From the NCBI RefSeq assembly GCF_001293565.1, contig NZ_JXMU01000002.1, positions 1 to 64,000 on the forward strand: a stretch of DNA of 64,000 nt, given 5' to 3'. The notes below the pieces were generated by a model that worked only from the letters and a program-made list of their open reading frames with translations, was not told where the DNA came from and did no database searches. The translations under genes and the position numbers were made by a program. Positions 27,195 to 35,572 of this stretch are shown one piece after another. The number at the start of each line of letters is the position of its first letter. The stretch's first letter is position 1. The DNA is from Ahrensia marina. Lineage in GTDB: Bacteria; Pseudomonadota; Alphaproteobacteria; Rhizobiales; Rhizobiaceae.

Positions 27195-28798
27195 TGAAAG
27201 CTTTCGCTGAACTTCTTGACCGCCTGATTTTGACACCGTCGCGTAACGCCAAACTTCGCCTTCTTGTTGATTATTGCCGGACAACACCTGATCCGGATCG
27301 CGGCTATGCTGTTGCCGCCATTACCCGAGATTTGGATATCATGAATGTGAAGCCGGCAATGGTTCGCACATTGATGGAACAGCGGGTCGATTCGGTATTG
27401 TTTCAGTACTCTTATGACTTTGTTGGTGATTTGGCTGAAACTATTGCTTTGATTTGGCCCGTGCACGGCGCGGAGCAAATGCCGGACTTGAAATTGTCAC
27501 CGGTTGTTGAGGAACTGAGATCTGCTTCACGATCCGACGGGCCGAAACTGATCGAGAAATGGTTGGATCAACTGGATGATCAAGGCCGGTATGCTTTAAT
27601 CAAGCTGATTACGGGCGGTATGCGCGTTGGTGTATCTTCACGGCTCATGAAGCAGGCTTTGGGTGATTATGGCGGCAAAGATGTTACCGAGATTGAAGAG
27701 CTGTGGCATGGGTTAAAAGCGCCATATCTTGATTTGTTTGACTGGCTTGATGGAAAAGCAGACAAGCCCGAAAATCTAGCTCCCTCACCGTTTAGACCGG
27801 TGATGCTGGCAACGCCCACAGATGAAGAAGAACTGGCAAAGTACACACCATCTGATTACATCGCCGAATGGAAATGGGATGGTATTCGTGTACAGCTAAC
27901 CTCGCAAAGAGGTGTTACGCGCATATATTCGCGTACAGGTGACGACATATCTCACTCATTTCCTGATTTGGTTGCCGCGGTGGACTTTGACGGCTCGATT
28001 GACGGTGAATTATTGGTCGGCCATATGCGTAACGGGAAAGTGGGAACAGGTACGTTTTCCGATTTACAGCAGCGCCTGAACCGCAAAACCATATCAGCAA
28101 AAAAACAAAAAGAATTTCCGGTTTTTATCCGTGCTTATGATCTGCTGCAGGACGGGCAGGAAGATTTAAGAGGGTTGCCGCTTGTCGAAAGACGCAAACG
28201 ACTTGAGCTTTTTCTTCAACATCTTCCAACGGAGCGGTTTGATCTATCGAAACAGATTGAATTTTCGCAATGGAACGAAATTGCTGAATTGCGCTTAAAT
28301 CCGCCAGATCCTGTCATTGAAGGCGTGATGCTCAAGCGAAAGGATTCTGTTTATGTGCCCGGCAGGCCAAAGGGGCCGTGGTTTAAATGGAAACGCGATC
28401 CAATGCTGATTGACGCCGTTTTGATGTATGCGCAACGCGGCCACGGCAAACGCTCCAGTTATTATTCAGATTATACATTTGGTGTGTGGTCCGGTGAGCA
28501 GGATAATCCTCAGCTTGTACCGGTGGGAAAGGCTTATTTTGGCTTTACCGATGAAGAGCTCAAGCAAATCGATAAATATGTGCGCGATAACACCATTGAC
28601 CGCTTTGGTCCTGTTCGCTCGGTACGTGCGGAACCGCAACACGGGCTGGTTTTGGAAATCGCATTTGAGGGTTTGAATAAATCTTCACGTCACAAATCAG
28701 GTGTAGCTATGCGGTTTCCACGCATTTCAAAACTGCGCTGGGACAAACCCGCAAGTGAAGCTGACTGGTTGCCGACACTGGAAATGATGCTCAACTAA
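27194..28798 (+). CDS. ATP-dependent DNA ligase, damage-response type
   Basis: The 534-residue ATP-dependent ligase seals nicks in DNA. The catalytic lysine lies in EWKWDGIRVQL (motif I KxDG, about 227). DGELLVG, EGVMLKRKDSVY and FKWKRDPMLIDAVL fit the downstream nucleotidyltransferase motifs, and the OB domain occupies the C-terminus. An N-terminal helical DNA-binding domain fills 1 to about 200. It is not LigD: no polymerase or nuclease domain and no Ku gene is present. The family has been called cisplatin-damage-response ligase, and it forms the repair module with the exonuclease, helicase and PdeM here. The true start may be the GTG three bases earlier. Confidence 0.93.
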   Translation: MKAFAELLDRLILTPSRNAKLRLLVDYCRTTPDPDRGYAVAAITRDLDIMNVKPAMVRTLMEQRVDSVLFQYSYDFVGDLAETIALIWPVHGAEQMPDLKLSPVVEELRSASRSDGPKLIEKWLDQLDDQGRYALIKLITGGMRVGVSSRLMKQALGDYGGKDVTEIEELWHGLKAPYLDLFDWLDGKADKPENLAPSPFRPVMLATPTDEEELAKYTPSDYIAEWKWDGIRVQLTSQRGVTRIYSRTGDDISHSFPDLVAAVDFDGSIDGELLVGHMRNGKVGTGTFSDLQQRLNRKTISAKKQKEFPVFIRAYDLLQDGQEDLRGLPLVERRKRLELFLQHLPTERFDLSKQIEFSQWNEIAELRLNPPDPVIEGVMLKRKDSVYVPGRPKGPWFKWKRDPMLIDAVLMYAQRGHGKRSSYYSDYTFGVWSGEQDNPQLVPVGKAYFGFTDEELKQIDKYVRDNTIDRFGPVRSVRAEPQHGLVLEIAFEGLNKSSRHKSGVAMRFPRISKLRWDKPASEADWLPTLEMMLN

Positions 28799-28864
28799 CA
28801 CAGTATCAAAACTTGCATTGCCGAATGTTGACCCTTATTTATCAAGGATAGAGAAGGCTGGATA

Positions 28865-29128
28865 ATGCAAGCAAATAGATTTTTAGGTGATACCGTCGGA
28901 CGCACGATTATCAAATTATTGGTGATCTCGGTGCTGGTTGGCATGGTCATGAGCGTATTTAACATTGCGCCGTTCGATGTGCTTTACGGTATCCGTGATT
29001 TCTTCGTTCGCCTTTGGGAAAGTGGCTTTGCCGCACTAGGACGCTTTGGCGACTGGTTGATCCTAGGCGCAAGTATTGTTGTCCCAGCCTTTATAATCCT
29101 GCGCGTACTAAACTACCGCAGGGGTTGA
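28865..29128 (+). CDS. DUF6460 family small membrane protein
   Basis: The 87-residue protein resembles DUF6460, a family found mainly in rhizobial relatives. It has two membrane helices, at about 17-37 and 62-81. The linker LYGIRDFFVRLWESGFAALGRFGD looks amphipathic. The stop overlaps a TTG of the next gene, and they likely share an mRNA with it. Function is unknown. Whether it belongs to the repair operon cannot be told; 66 bases separate it from the ligase gene. Confidence 0.75.
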   Translation: MQANRFLGDTVGRTIIKLLVISVLVGMVMSVFNIAPFDVLYGIRDFFVRLWESGFAALGRFGDWLILGASIVVPAFIILRVLNYRRG

Positions 29129-29130
29129 GT

Positions 29131-29583
29131 GTGATTGGCCGTCGCACATTTTTATTAAGCTTACCATTTGTTGGCCTGACCACAATGGCAGCTTTGGCAA
29201 ACCCCAGACAGTCAAGCGCGATTGTAACCGGTCAAGCGATGGCGTTGATCAATCGTTATCGCAGCGGGAACAATAGAGAGCCGCTGGTAATCGACCCGCG
29301 CGCCGAAAGCGCGGCTTTACAACATGCTGAAGAAATGGCGCGGCTGGGTTCGCTGACGCACGCCAACTTTGATCAACGCCTGGAGGATGCAGGAATCGTT
29401 TCTCCATCTGCAGAAAATGTTGCGCTTGGCCACGATACGGTTGCGCAGGTTATTCGCGCCTGGCAAAAATCGAGCCAGCACCGGCGTAACCTTCTTGGAA
29501 GCTATAACCGCTTTGGCATGGCTGTCGCGCGCAACGCAAATTCCGGAAACCGGCCCTATTGGGCTATGATTCTCTCCGAGTAA
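29131..29583 (+). CDS. CAP-domain (SCP/PR1-like) secreted protein
   Basis: The 150-residue protein has an export signal and one CAP domain. The N-terminus GRRTFLLSLPFVGL looks like a twin-arginine signal, although a Sec signal is possible. The CAP segments are AALQHAEEMARLGSLTH, SAENVALGHDT and SSQHRRNLLGSYNRFGMAVA, the last two holding the usual His and Glu positions. I chose GTG at 29131 because GCAGGGG lies six bases upstream. It follows the DUF6460 gene by two bases. Bacterial CAP proteins are linked to cell-envelope functions, but the role here is unknown. Confidence 0.82.
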   Translation: MIGRRTFLLSLPFVGLTTMAALANPRQSSAIVTGQAMALINRYRSGNNREPLVIDPRAESAALQHAEEMARLGSLTHANFDQRLEDAGIVSPSAENVALGHDTVAQVIRAWQKSSQHRRNLLGSYNRFGMAVARNANSGNRPYWAMILSE

Positions 29584-29589
29584 TTTAAA

Positions 29590-30495
29590 TCAATAAGCAA
29601 ATTCTGCAGCAACGCGATGCAGGATGGCATGACGCTTTGACAGGGCTTCAATGTCTTTTGAATATCCGCCGCCAATAACGCCGCAAACAGGAATGCCGCG
29701 TGATCTGAAATGTGAGATCACAAGACGTTCGCGCTGCTCGATACCGTAATCCGTGAGCGCAAGACGACCTAAACGGTCATCCTTGTGAACGTCGACACCG
29801 GCATTGAAAAACACGATGTCGGGATGAATTTGGTCGCGTAAGCTTTCGAGTGTCAGCGTTATTGTTTTCAAATAGGCATGATCTTCCATGCCATCGGGCA
29901 AAGGCACATCAAGATCAGAAACTTGCTTGGGATGCGGATAATTATTGTCAGCATGCAGGGAGACAGTGAAAACGCGGTCATCGTTCTGGAAAATTTCCGC
30001 CGTGCCATCGCCTTGATGCACGTCGGTGTCAAACACAAGTGCGTTCGAGATTTCCCCTGATGATATAAGCAGGCGTGTGGCAACGGCGACATCGTTAAAT
30101 GTGCAAAAGCCTGCACCGTGCAATGAATTTGCGTGGTGGCTCCCTCCCGCCGTATTGCAGGCAATGCCCGTTTCAAGAGCAAGGCGCGCAGCCATTACTG
30201 TTCCCGTCGTGGCGCATTGCGTACGGATAATAGCTTTTTCAGTCATTTCAAAACCAACGAGCTTTTGAATTTTCTGCGGTACGTCAAAGGCATAGACCTG
30301 ATCGACATAGTCGGCATTGTGCGCCAGCTTGACCCAATTCGCTGGTGCGGGCGAGGGGACATGAAAACTGTCTCTGGTCGCTAACCCATCGCCAACAATC
30401 ACGTCGGCTAAGAGCCTGTATTTACTCATCGGGAAACGGTGCCCTGAAGGAAATTGAGCGTCATAGGCCGGAGAATGAACAATCGGTAATACCAT
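29590..30495 (-). CDS. Histone deacetylase family protein (acetylpolyamine/acetoin type)
   Basis: The 301-residue zinc hydrolase has the arginase/deacetylase fold. GGSHHANSLHGAGF supplies the tandem catalytic His pair, DTDVHQGDG and AGVDVHKDD supply the metal ligands, and VIGGGYSKD ends the active site. Bacterial members deacetylate acetylpolyamines or other small amides; there are no histones to act on. The frame is open 16 codons upstream of my ATG (MVLPIVHSP), and neither start has a strong ribosome-binding site. It is a single gene, converging with the CAP gene and diverging from the MATE gene. Confidence 0.87.
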   Translation of the reverse strand: MVLPIVHSPAYDAQFPSGHRFPMSKYRLLADVIVGDGLATRDSFHVPSPAPANWVKLAHNADYVDQVYAFDVPQKIQKLVGFEMTEKAIIRTQCATTGTVMAARLALETGIACNTAGGSHHANSLHGAGFCTFNDVAVATRLLISSGEISNALVFDTDVHQGDGTAEIFQNDDRVFTVSLHADNNYPHPKQVSDLDVPLPDGMEDHAYLKTITLTLESLRDQIHPDIVFFNAGVDVHKDDRLGRLALTDYGIEQRERLVISHFRSRGIPVCGVIGGGYSKDIEALSKRHAILHRVAAEFAY

Positions 30496-30596
30496 GCTAA
30501 GCAGATAGCTTTTGCGTGTAAAATTGCAATGACTGCTGGTCATTATCTGCTGATCGTTTAATCCTCATAACCATCCCAATTGTGAGTCGGCAATAA

Positions 30597-31916
30597 ATGA
30601 ATATGGCAGCGCCAAAGCTTGAAATTACAAATCGCATGGTGCTTGGCATTGCGGTACCGATGACGATTGCGTTTCTAACCGTGCCGCTCCTTGGTCTGGT
30701 GGATACCGCTATTGTCGGCCAGTTTGGTCAGGCGGCACTGATCGGTGGTTTGGCTGTCGGGGTGGTTATCTTTGATATCGTTTTTGCAACATTTAACTTC
30801 CTGCGAACCGGAACGACAGGTTTTGTCGCGCAAGCATTGGGCAGAGGCAATCAGCGTGAGCAGCAGGCGTGGTTTTGGCGCTCGATAATTACCGCGACAG
30901 TGATCGGTATCCTCATCTTGCCGCTATCCCCGATTATTCGTGAGTTGGGCCTTTACTGGATCAATCCTGAAAGCGGCGTACGTGAGGCTGCGACGACCTA
31001 TATGGTAATTCGTTTTTTGGGAGCGCCATTCAGTCTAATAAATTATGCAATATTGGGCATGCTGCTCGGGCAGGATAGGCCAATGGCAAGCCTTGGCGTT
31101 CAAACGCTGGTTAATGGCCTCAACATAATTCTATCGGTTGTGCTTGGTCTTGTTTTGGGTTGGAATATTGTCGGTGTCGCGTGGGGCACTGTGCTGGCAG
31201 AGGCAGCCGTTGCAATTGCCTCATTCATATGGCTATGGCGCGGGTTTGATCAGACACAAAAGCCGGCTTGGGCAGAAGTGCTTGATCGGGCGTCATTGCT
31301 TAAAATGGTCAGCGTCAATCGCGATATTATGATCCGGTCTTTCGCGCTCCTCATTGCGCTGACATTGTTTACACGCCTGGGTGCCAATATGGGCACAGTT
31401 ACGCTTGCGGCAAATGCCATTTTGCTGAACTTCTTTTTTGTATCTTCCTATTTTCTGGATGGGTTGGCGGCTGCGTCTGAACAATTGGCTGGCAGGGCGA
31501 TTGGTGTCGGCTCGCGCGCTGCTTTATGGCAGGCAATCCGGAAATCCTGCGGATTCGGCTTTGCGCTTTCTTTTCTTGCAGCGGCCTTGCTGCTGGCATT
31601 CGGCGATCAGATGATTGATATGATGACGACCGCTGAGGGCGTGCGTGAAGCCGCCAAAACCTATCTGCCGTGGGCCGCGTTAACGCCGGTGGCAGGCGTG
31701 CTGGCTTTTCAAATGGATGGTGTATTTATCGGCGCAACATGGTCGGTCGATATGCGTAATATGATGCTGCTTTCGCTGCTTGTCTTTGTGGTGCTTGGGT
31801 ATACATTGCCGTCAATCTTCGGCAATCACGGCATCTGGGTTGCCCTGAACGCCTGGTTGTTCCTGCGCGGGGTAAGCTTATTGTTTGTGCTTCCCAAACG
31901 GGCTTCAGAAATTTGA
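30597..31916 (+). CDS. MATE-family multidrug efflux transporter (DinF-like)
   Basis: The 439-residue protein has about twelve membrane helices in two homologous halves, as in MATE exporters. The N-terminal VPMTIAFLTVPLLGLVDTAIV and the RTGTTGFVAQALGRG loop (about 75-89) match the DinF subgroup. It should pump organic cations, drugs or metabolites out using an H+ or Na+ gradient. A second ATG lies two codons in. The gene converges on pyrD, with only three bases between stops. Confidence 0.88.
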   Translation: MNMAAPKLEITNRMVLGIAVPMTIAFLTVPLLGLVDTAIVGQFGQAALIGGLAVGVVIFDIVFATFNFLRTGTTGFVAQALGRGNQREQQAWFWRSIITATVIGILILPLSPIIRELGLYWINPESGVREAATTYMVIRFLGAPFSLINYAILGMLLGQDRPMASLGVQTLVNGLNIILSVVLGLVLGWNIVGVAWGTVLAEAAVAIASFIWLWRGFDQTQKPAWAEVLDRASLLKMVSVNRDIMIRSFALLIALTLFTRLGANMGTVTLAANAILLNFFFVSSYFLDGLAAASEQLAGRAIGVGSRAALWQAIRKSCGFGFALSFLAAALLLAFGDQMIDMMTTAEGVREAAKTYLPWAALTPVAGVLAFQMDGVFIGATWSVDMRNMMLLSLLVFVVLGYTLPSIFGNHGIWVALNAWLFLRGVSLLFVLPKRASEI

Positions 31917-31919
31917 GCT

Positions 31920-33008
31920 TTAGCCGAGGCTGCGCGCAGCCCATTCCTGCAGCTTGCGGTCACGCAATTGACGAATATGCGTAAGCCCCAATCCGTCGAG
32001 TTTTCGGCTCAAACCACGATTAATCATATTGGCAATGGTCGGGCCTTCATAAATCATGCCGGTGTAAAGCTGTATAAGATCGGCGCCAGCCTCAAATTTA
32101 GCAGCAGCACTGTCGGCATTGTGGACCCCGCCAACGCCAATAATCGGTAAATCTTTTCCCGCCCGCTGGCGGGTTTTGGCAAGCATAATTGTCGAGCGCT
32201 CATGGAGCGGTTTTCCTGACAAGCCACCGGTTTCTTTATTCGGCTTTCGCAAAGCTGTGCGGTCCAGCGTTGTATTGGAGACGATGATGCCGTCCAGCTT
32301 TTTATCCAATACCTCTTCAACGATATCATCCAGCTCCGCCTCGGAAACATCCGGCGCGATTTTCAAAAATACCGGCACATAGCGACCATGCTCATCGGCT
32401 TTGGCGGCGTGCACTTCCAGAATGCGGCTTAATAATTCGGCCAACTGATCGCGTGCCTGCAGGTCGCGCAAGCCCGGCGTATTGGGCGAGGATATATTGG
32501 CGGTAAAATAGCTTGCCACCGCATAGAATTTCTCTATGCCAAGTGCGTAGTCTTTCGTGAAGTCGGCACTCTCTTTGTTGGCACCAATATTCACGCCGAC
32601 AAGGCCGTTTTGTGCGCGGGATTTGAGCCTTTGGAAGGCGGCTTCATGGCCTTGATTGTTAAAACCCAAGCGGTTGATAACCGCTTCATCGTCAACAACA
32701 CGGAAAATACGGGGCTTTGGATTGCCTTCCTGTGCAAGCGGTGTGACCGTTCCAACCTCTGTAAACCCGAAGCCGAGATTGAGCAGCGCATCCGGTACTT
32801 CAGCGTTCTTGTCCAATCCGGCGGCAACGCCAACAGGGTTTGGAAATTCAAGTCCGGCAATAGATTGGGAAAGGCGTGGATCGTTGTGGCATTTGCCGCC
32901 CTTGATGCCGCCGGTCTTAAGGCCGTTTATTGAGACACCATGCGCTGTTTCCGCATCCATCAAAAAGGTGGCCGGCCGTCCAATCATCTTCCAGAAATGA
33001 TGTAACAT
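31920..33008 (-). CDS. pyrD: Dihydroorotate dehydrogenase (quinone), class 2
   Basis: The 362-residue flavoenzyme oxidises dihydroorotate to orotate, the fourth step of pyrimidine synthesis, and passes electrons to quinone at the inner membrane. The class 2 features are the N-terminal membrane-associating helix before VAAGLDKNAEV, and a catalytic serine in NISSPNTPGLRDLQ (about 166-179) instead of cysteine. IGVGGVHNADSAAAKFEAGA binds the FMN phosphate. It is followed upstream by a DUF952 gene 11 bases away, which probably shares its transcript. Confidence 0.94.
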   Translation of the reverse strand: MLHHFWKMIGRPATFLMDAETAHGVSINGLKTGGIKGGKCHNDPRLSQSIAGLEFPNPVGVAAGLDKNAEVPDALLNLGFGFTEVGTVTPLAQEGNPKPRIFRVVDDEAVINRLGFNNQGHEAAFQRLKSRAQNGLVGVNIGANKESADFTKDYALGIEKFYAVASYFTANISSPNTPGLRDLQARDQLAELLSRILEVHAAKADEHGRYVPVFLKIAPDVSEAELDDIVEEVLDKKLDGIIVSNTTLDRTALRKPNKETGGLSGKPLHERSTIMLAKTRQRAGKDLPIIGVGGVHNADSAAAKFEAGADLIQLYTGMIYEGPTIANMINRGLSRKLDGLGLTHIRQLRDRKLQEWAARSLG

Positions 33009-33019
33009 TAAACGCTCTA

Positions 33020-33370
33020 TTACTCGAAAGTTTCGGGGAATATATGGTTTTGCGCTTCGTCAAGCGGCAGTTCAGTGGCCCAAATGACAGCTTTCAGATC
33101 AAGTCTGTCGTAAAGGTGAGGAAAGAGCGCACCGCCGCGTGAAACTTCATATTTAAGCTTGTCACCCAAAGCGGCTTCGTCAACCGCAATCAGTAAAAGC
33201 GAATCCTGTCCGGCAAAATGTTTAGCAGCCGTTTCGCGCACAGTCACTGCCGTTGAAAAATGAATATATCCGTCGGTGAGATCGATTGGAGCGCCTTCAA
33301 AAAAACCGCTTTTCTCGGCTTTTTCCCACTGGTCGCGCGTTGCAATTTTATAGATCAGTTTTTGTGTCAT
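33020..33370 (-). CDS. DUF952 domain protein
   Basis: The 116-residue protein matches DUF952, an uncharacterised family often found near pyrD in alphaproteobacteria. It opens with YKIATRDQWEKAEKSG, then has DGYIHFSTAVTVRETAAKHFAG, SLLLIAVDE and SRGGALFPHLYDRL, the conserved family blocks. Structurally the family is compared to ADP-ribosyltransferase-like folds, but no reaction is established. It precedes pyrD by 11 bases. Confidence 0.85.
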   Translation of the reverse strand: MTQKLIYKIATRDQWEKAEKSGFFEGAPIDLTDGYIHFSTAVTVRETAAKHFAGQDSLLLIAVDEAALGDKLKYEVSRGGALFPHLYDRLDLKAVIWATELPLDEAQNHIFPETFE

Positions 33371-33500
33371 AGGCTTCTCTTATGAGCATTTTTCAATGGT
33401 TGAAAGAGGGCAGGGCTGCAATCATGTATTATTGTCTAATTTCTGTCGTCTTGTATGGGTACAAACAAAGATCAACAGTTCAGTTTCAAGGGGAAACATC

Positions 33501-33905
33501 ATGATTGCGCTAAAACAGGTAACAATCTCTGCAGCCTTGTTTGCAGCTTTGACGGCAACAAGCGCAATTGCGGAGAATGGGCGCTATGTGATGGAAAAAA
33601 CCGAAAACGGCTATGTGCGCATGGATACGCAGTCCGGCGCTATGTCAGTCTGCCAGACAAAGAACGACCAGATCATTTGTAAAATGGCAGCCGATGAACG
33701 TGCGGCTTTTAATGAAGATATTGCAGCATTAGAAGATCGCATCGCCGCGCTTGAGGAAAAATTTGCCGGTGGTGCGCCGATGGCAAACAAGGACGGCCTT
33801 CCCAGCGATGAAGAATTCGAACGCGGCCTTGGCTATATGGAAAAATTCATGCGCCGCTTCATGGGTATTGCCAAAGAATTCGGCGAATCTGAAACAGCGA
33901 ACTAA
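33501..33905 (+). CDS. Secreted or periplasmic hypothetical protein
   Basis: I do not recognise this 134-residue protein. A clear signal peptide (about 1-24, hydrophobic core, ending AIAEN) suggests export. The mature part has a small beta region with two cysteines (CQTKNDQIIC) that could form a disulfide. A helical, acidic stretch with a coiled-coil look follows (EDIAALEDRIAALEEKF). I chose ATG 33501 because AAGGGG lies eight bases upstream; the frame is open further 5'. Its stop touches that of the converging oxidoreductase gene. Confidence 0.7.
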   Translation: MIALKQVTISAALFAALTATSAIAENGRYVMEKTENGYVRMDTQSGAMSVCQTKNDQIICKMAADERAAFNEDIAALEDRIAALEEKFAGGAPMANKDGLPSDEEFERGLGYMEKFMRRFMGIAKEFGESETAN

Positions 33906-34949
33906 TTAGTCAGACGCGGGGCTGGATAAAACCTGTTCGATAATTTGCAAAACCTCCGCACTTTCGCCAAGCGGCATTACAGGATGCTGCGTGAGTTTTT
34001 GCCCAAGCACCGCCTGAAAGGCCGCGGCCTGAAAATTAAGGCCATGGCTTTTGCGTTCAAAGCTTTGCCGTCTGCCGCCCTGTAAGGCAAATTTGTTGCC
34101 AAGACGGTTTATCAGACTGCCGCTTGCAGACGGCAATTGGCTCTGTGGCCCGCGCCAGATGGTTGCAGAATGCGCGCGCAGGAAATGCCTGTCGATCCTA
34201 AGCGCGCCAGCCTCACCGTAAATATCAAATGTATTGTTTTGTTCAGGGCCGAACCCTGTTGTGATCGTGACGGGCACGTCACCGGATTTCAAATGCAGTG
34301 TCGCAGATCGGTTGACGCCGTTCGGTGCGGCCTGCCAACTGCTTGATACCAATTCCAATGGGCCAACGAGATATCGCGCCAGCGAGATGGGATAGACACC
34401 CAAATCATGCAGAACACCGCCACCTAACGCCGGATCAAACAACCGGTCGGAAGGATCATACTCGCGGTTGAAAAAGAGGCTGGCCTCAACGCGCGTGATT
34501 TTGCCGATGCCACCTTTTTGTATGGTCGTTTTGGCAAACTGAATGGCGGGCAAAAAGCGTGACCATAAGGCCTCCATGACCAGAACGCCTTTGGCTGCGG
34601 CAGCAGCTTTTATTGTGCGCACGTCCTCTGACTTCATACTGATTGGCTTTTCAATGAGCACGTTTTTACCGGCATTGATTGCAGCGAGTGCCTGTTCCAA
34701 ATGAGCGACATGCGGCGTTGCGATATATACAATATCCAGATCGGCTTGCGTCAAAAACGCATTAAGATCGTCAAAGCTCTGCGCGACATCATGTTGTGAT
34801 GCGAAGTGATCGGCATTTTCCATTGTGCGGGAAAAGACAGCTGCTTTTCGTGCGGATGCGACTTGAGAAAGGTCATCGGCAAACTTCCGCGCGATGGAGC
34901 CTGTGCCGATGATTCCCCAGTTCCATAGTTTTTCGTCAGCTTTAGCCAT
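33906..34949 (-). CDS. Gfo/Idh/MocA family oxidoreductase
   Basis: The 347-residue NAD(P)-dependent dehydrogenase has the Rossmann start WGIIGTGSIARKFADDL (about 12-28) and the EKPISMKSEDV motif near 101, typical of Gfo/Idh/MocA enzymes acting on sugars or inositols. YDPSDRLFDPALGGGVLHDLGVY fits the C-terminal alpha/beta domain with the catalytic Asp and His of the dimeric dihydrodiol dehydrogenase subgroup. No sugar-transport genes are adjacent, so the substrate is unknown. Confidence 0.85.
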   Translation of the reverse strand: MAKADEKLWNWGIIGTGSIARKFADDLSQVASARKAAVFSRTMENADHFASQHDVAQSFDDLNAFLTQADLDIVYIATPHVAHLEQALAAINAGKNVLIEKPISMKSEDVRTIKAAAAAKGVLVMEALWSRFLPAIQFAKTTIQKGGIGKITRVEASLFFNREYDPSDRLFDPALGGGVLHDLGVYPISLARYLVGPLELVSSSWQAAPNGVNRSATLHLKSGDVPVTITTGFGPEQNNTFDIYGEAGALRIDRHFLRAHSATIWRGPQSQLPSASGSLINRLGNKFALQGGRRQSFERKSHGLNFQAAAFQAVLGQKLTQHPVMPLGESAEVLQIIEQVLSSPASD

Positions 34950-35113
34950 GGCTTTTCCCGCAAAGATTTTGGCTATGTTAGGGTGCCAAGGTCAACAAAT
35001 TGCAAAACTTTCGGCATTCATGACGAAAGACTGTATTTTCTTAAATGTTGCGGCTGGACAGAGCAAAATTTAGTGCTATAACCCGCCCACCTCACCAGCC
35101 GACAGGCTGCGTT

Positions 35114-35188
35114 GCCCGAGTAGCTCAGGGGTAGAGCAGCGGATTGAAAATCCGCGTGTCGGTGGTTCAAATCCGCCCTCGGGCACCA
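35114..35188 (+). tRNA. tRNA-Phe (GAA)
   Basis: A full cloverleaf folds: acceptor GCCCGAG with CTCGGGC, D arm GCTC/GAGC, anticodon stem GCGGA/TCCGC around TTGAAAA (anticodon GAA), T arm GGTGG/CCGCC with TTCAAAT. ACCA is encoded at the 3' end. A TATAAC about 35 bases upstream may be the -10 element. Confidence 0.97.
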
Positions 35189-35229
35189 CTTTCTAGAAAT
35201 TTGTGTTCGGAATTGCTTCAAACAATCGC

Positions 35230-35379
35230 TTAAAGGTTTTTCACCTCTTTCTTCGCTCCAGCAAGTAAAAGGTCCTCAATCCTTTGTTTGATAAAACGGC
35301 AAGTGTCATCGACATCTTCTAAAGGCTCTTCACCGGGGCTAACATCTCCAAAAACATGAATCTCGCGACAGAACTTCAT
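35230..35379 (-). CDS. Small hypothetical ORF (49 aa) at the end of the sit operon
   Basis: A 49-codon frame starts MKFCREIHVFGDVSPG and ends with a basic helix (about 31-47, FIKQRIEDLLLAGAKK). It follows the 62-residue ORF by four bases. Composition looks like a real protein, and it ends 41 bases from the tRNA-Phe gene. The frame is open upstream of the ATG (residues IYENFNKL) and the ORF before ends in LREFQ, so a one-base frameshift could have split a single protein. No homologue is known to me. The ribosome-binding site is weak. Confidence 0.45.
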   Translation of the reverse strand: MKFCREIHVFGDVSPGEEPLEDVDDTCRFIKQRIEDLLLAGAKKEVKNL

Positions 35380-35383
35380 TAGT

Positions 35384-35572
35384 TTATTGAAATTCTCGTA
35401 AATTCCTTAGTTCGCGAGTTGGAATATCTTCAGGCCGAGGCAGGTCTTCATCCCACAATATCGCCCAAAACCGCTGGTGGCGTTCTAACTCGCGCCAAAA
35501 CTCAGGATTATCTGCACGATACTGAGCGATAATTGCGTCAGCTTGCTGTTCATTGACTACTACTGCCATCAT
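35384..35572 (-). CDS. Small hypothetical protein (62 aa) overlapping sitD
   Basis: The 62-residue ORF begins with an ATG that overlaps the stop of sitD (ATGATG), so it is probably translated by coupling. The sequence is mostly helical and charged, with aromatic residues (PEFWRELERHQRFWAILWDED). I do not recognise the family. It may be an accessory of the metal transporter or an unrelated passenger. The next small ORF follows at once. Confidence 0.5.
   Translation of the reverse strand: MMAVVVNEQQADAIIAQYRADNPEFWRELERHQRFWAILWDEDLPRPEDIPTRELRNLREFQ

Noticed and set aside
27191-28798. LigD of the Ku-dependent end-joining system
   Set aside because: Only the ligase domains are present and no Ku gene is near; the neighbours identify it as the Lhr/PdeM-associated ligase.
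35018-35221. Minus-strand ORF reading ADLNHRHADFQSAALPLSY across the tRNA gene
   Set aside because: It is the antisense of tRNA-Phe; this peptide is a well-known artefact of annotating through tRNA genes.
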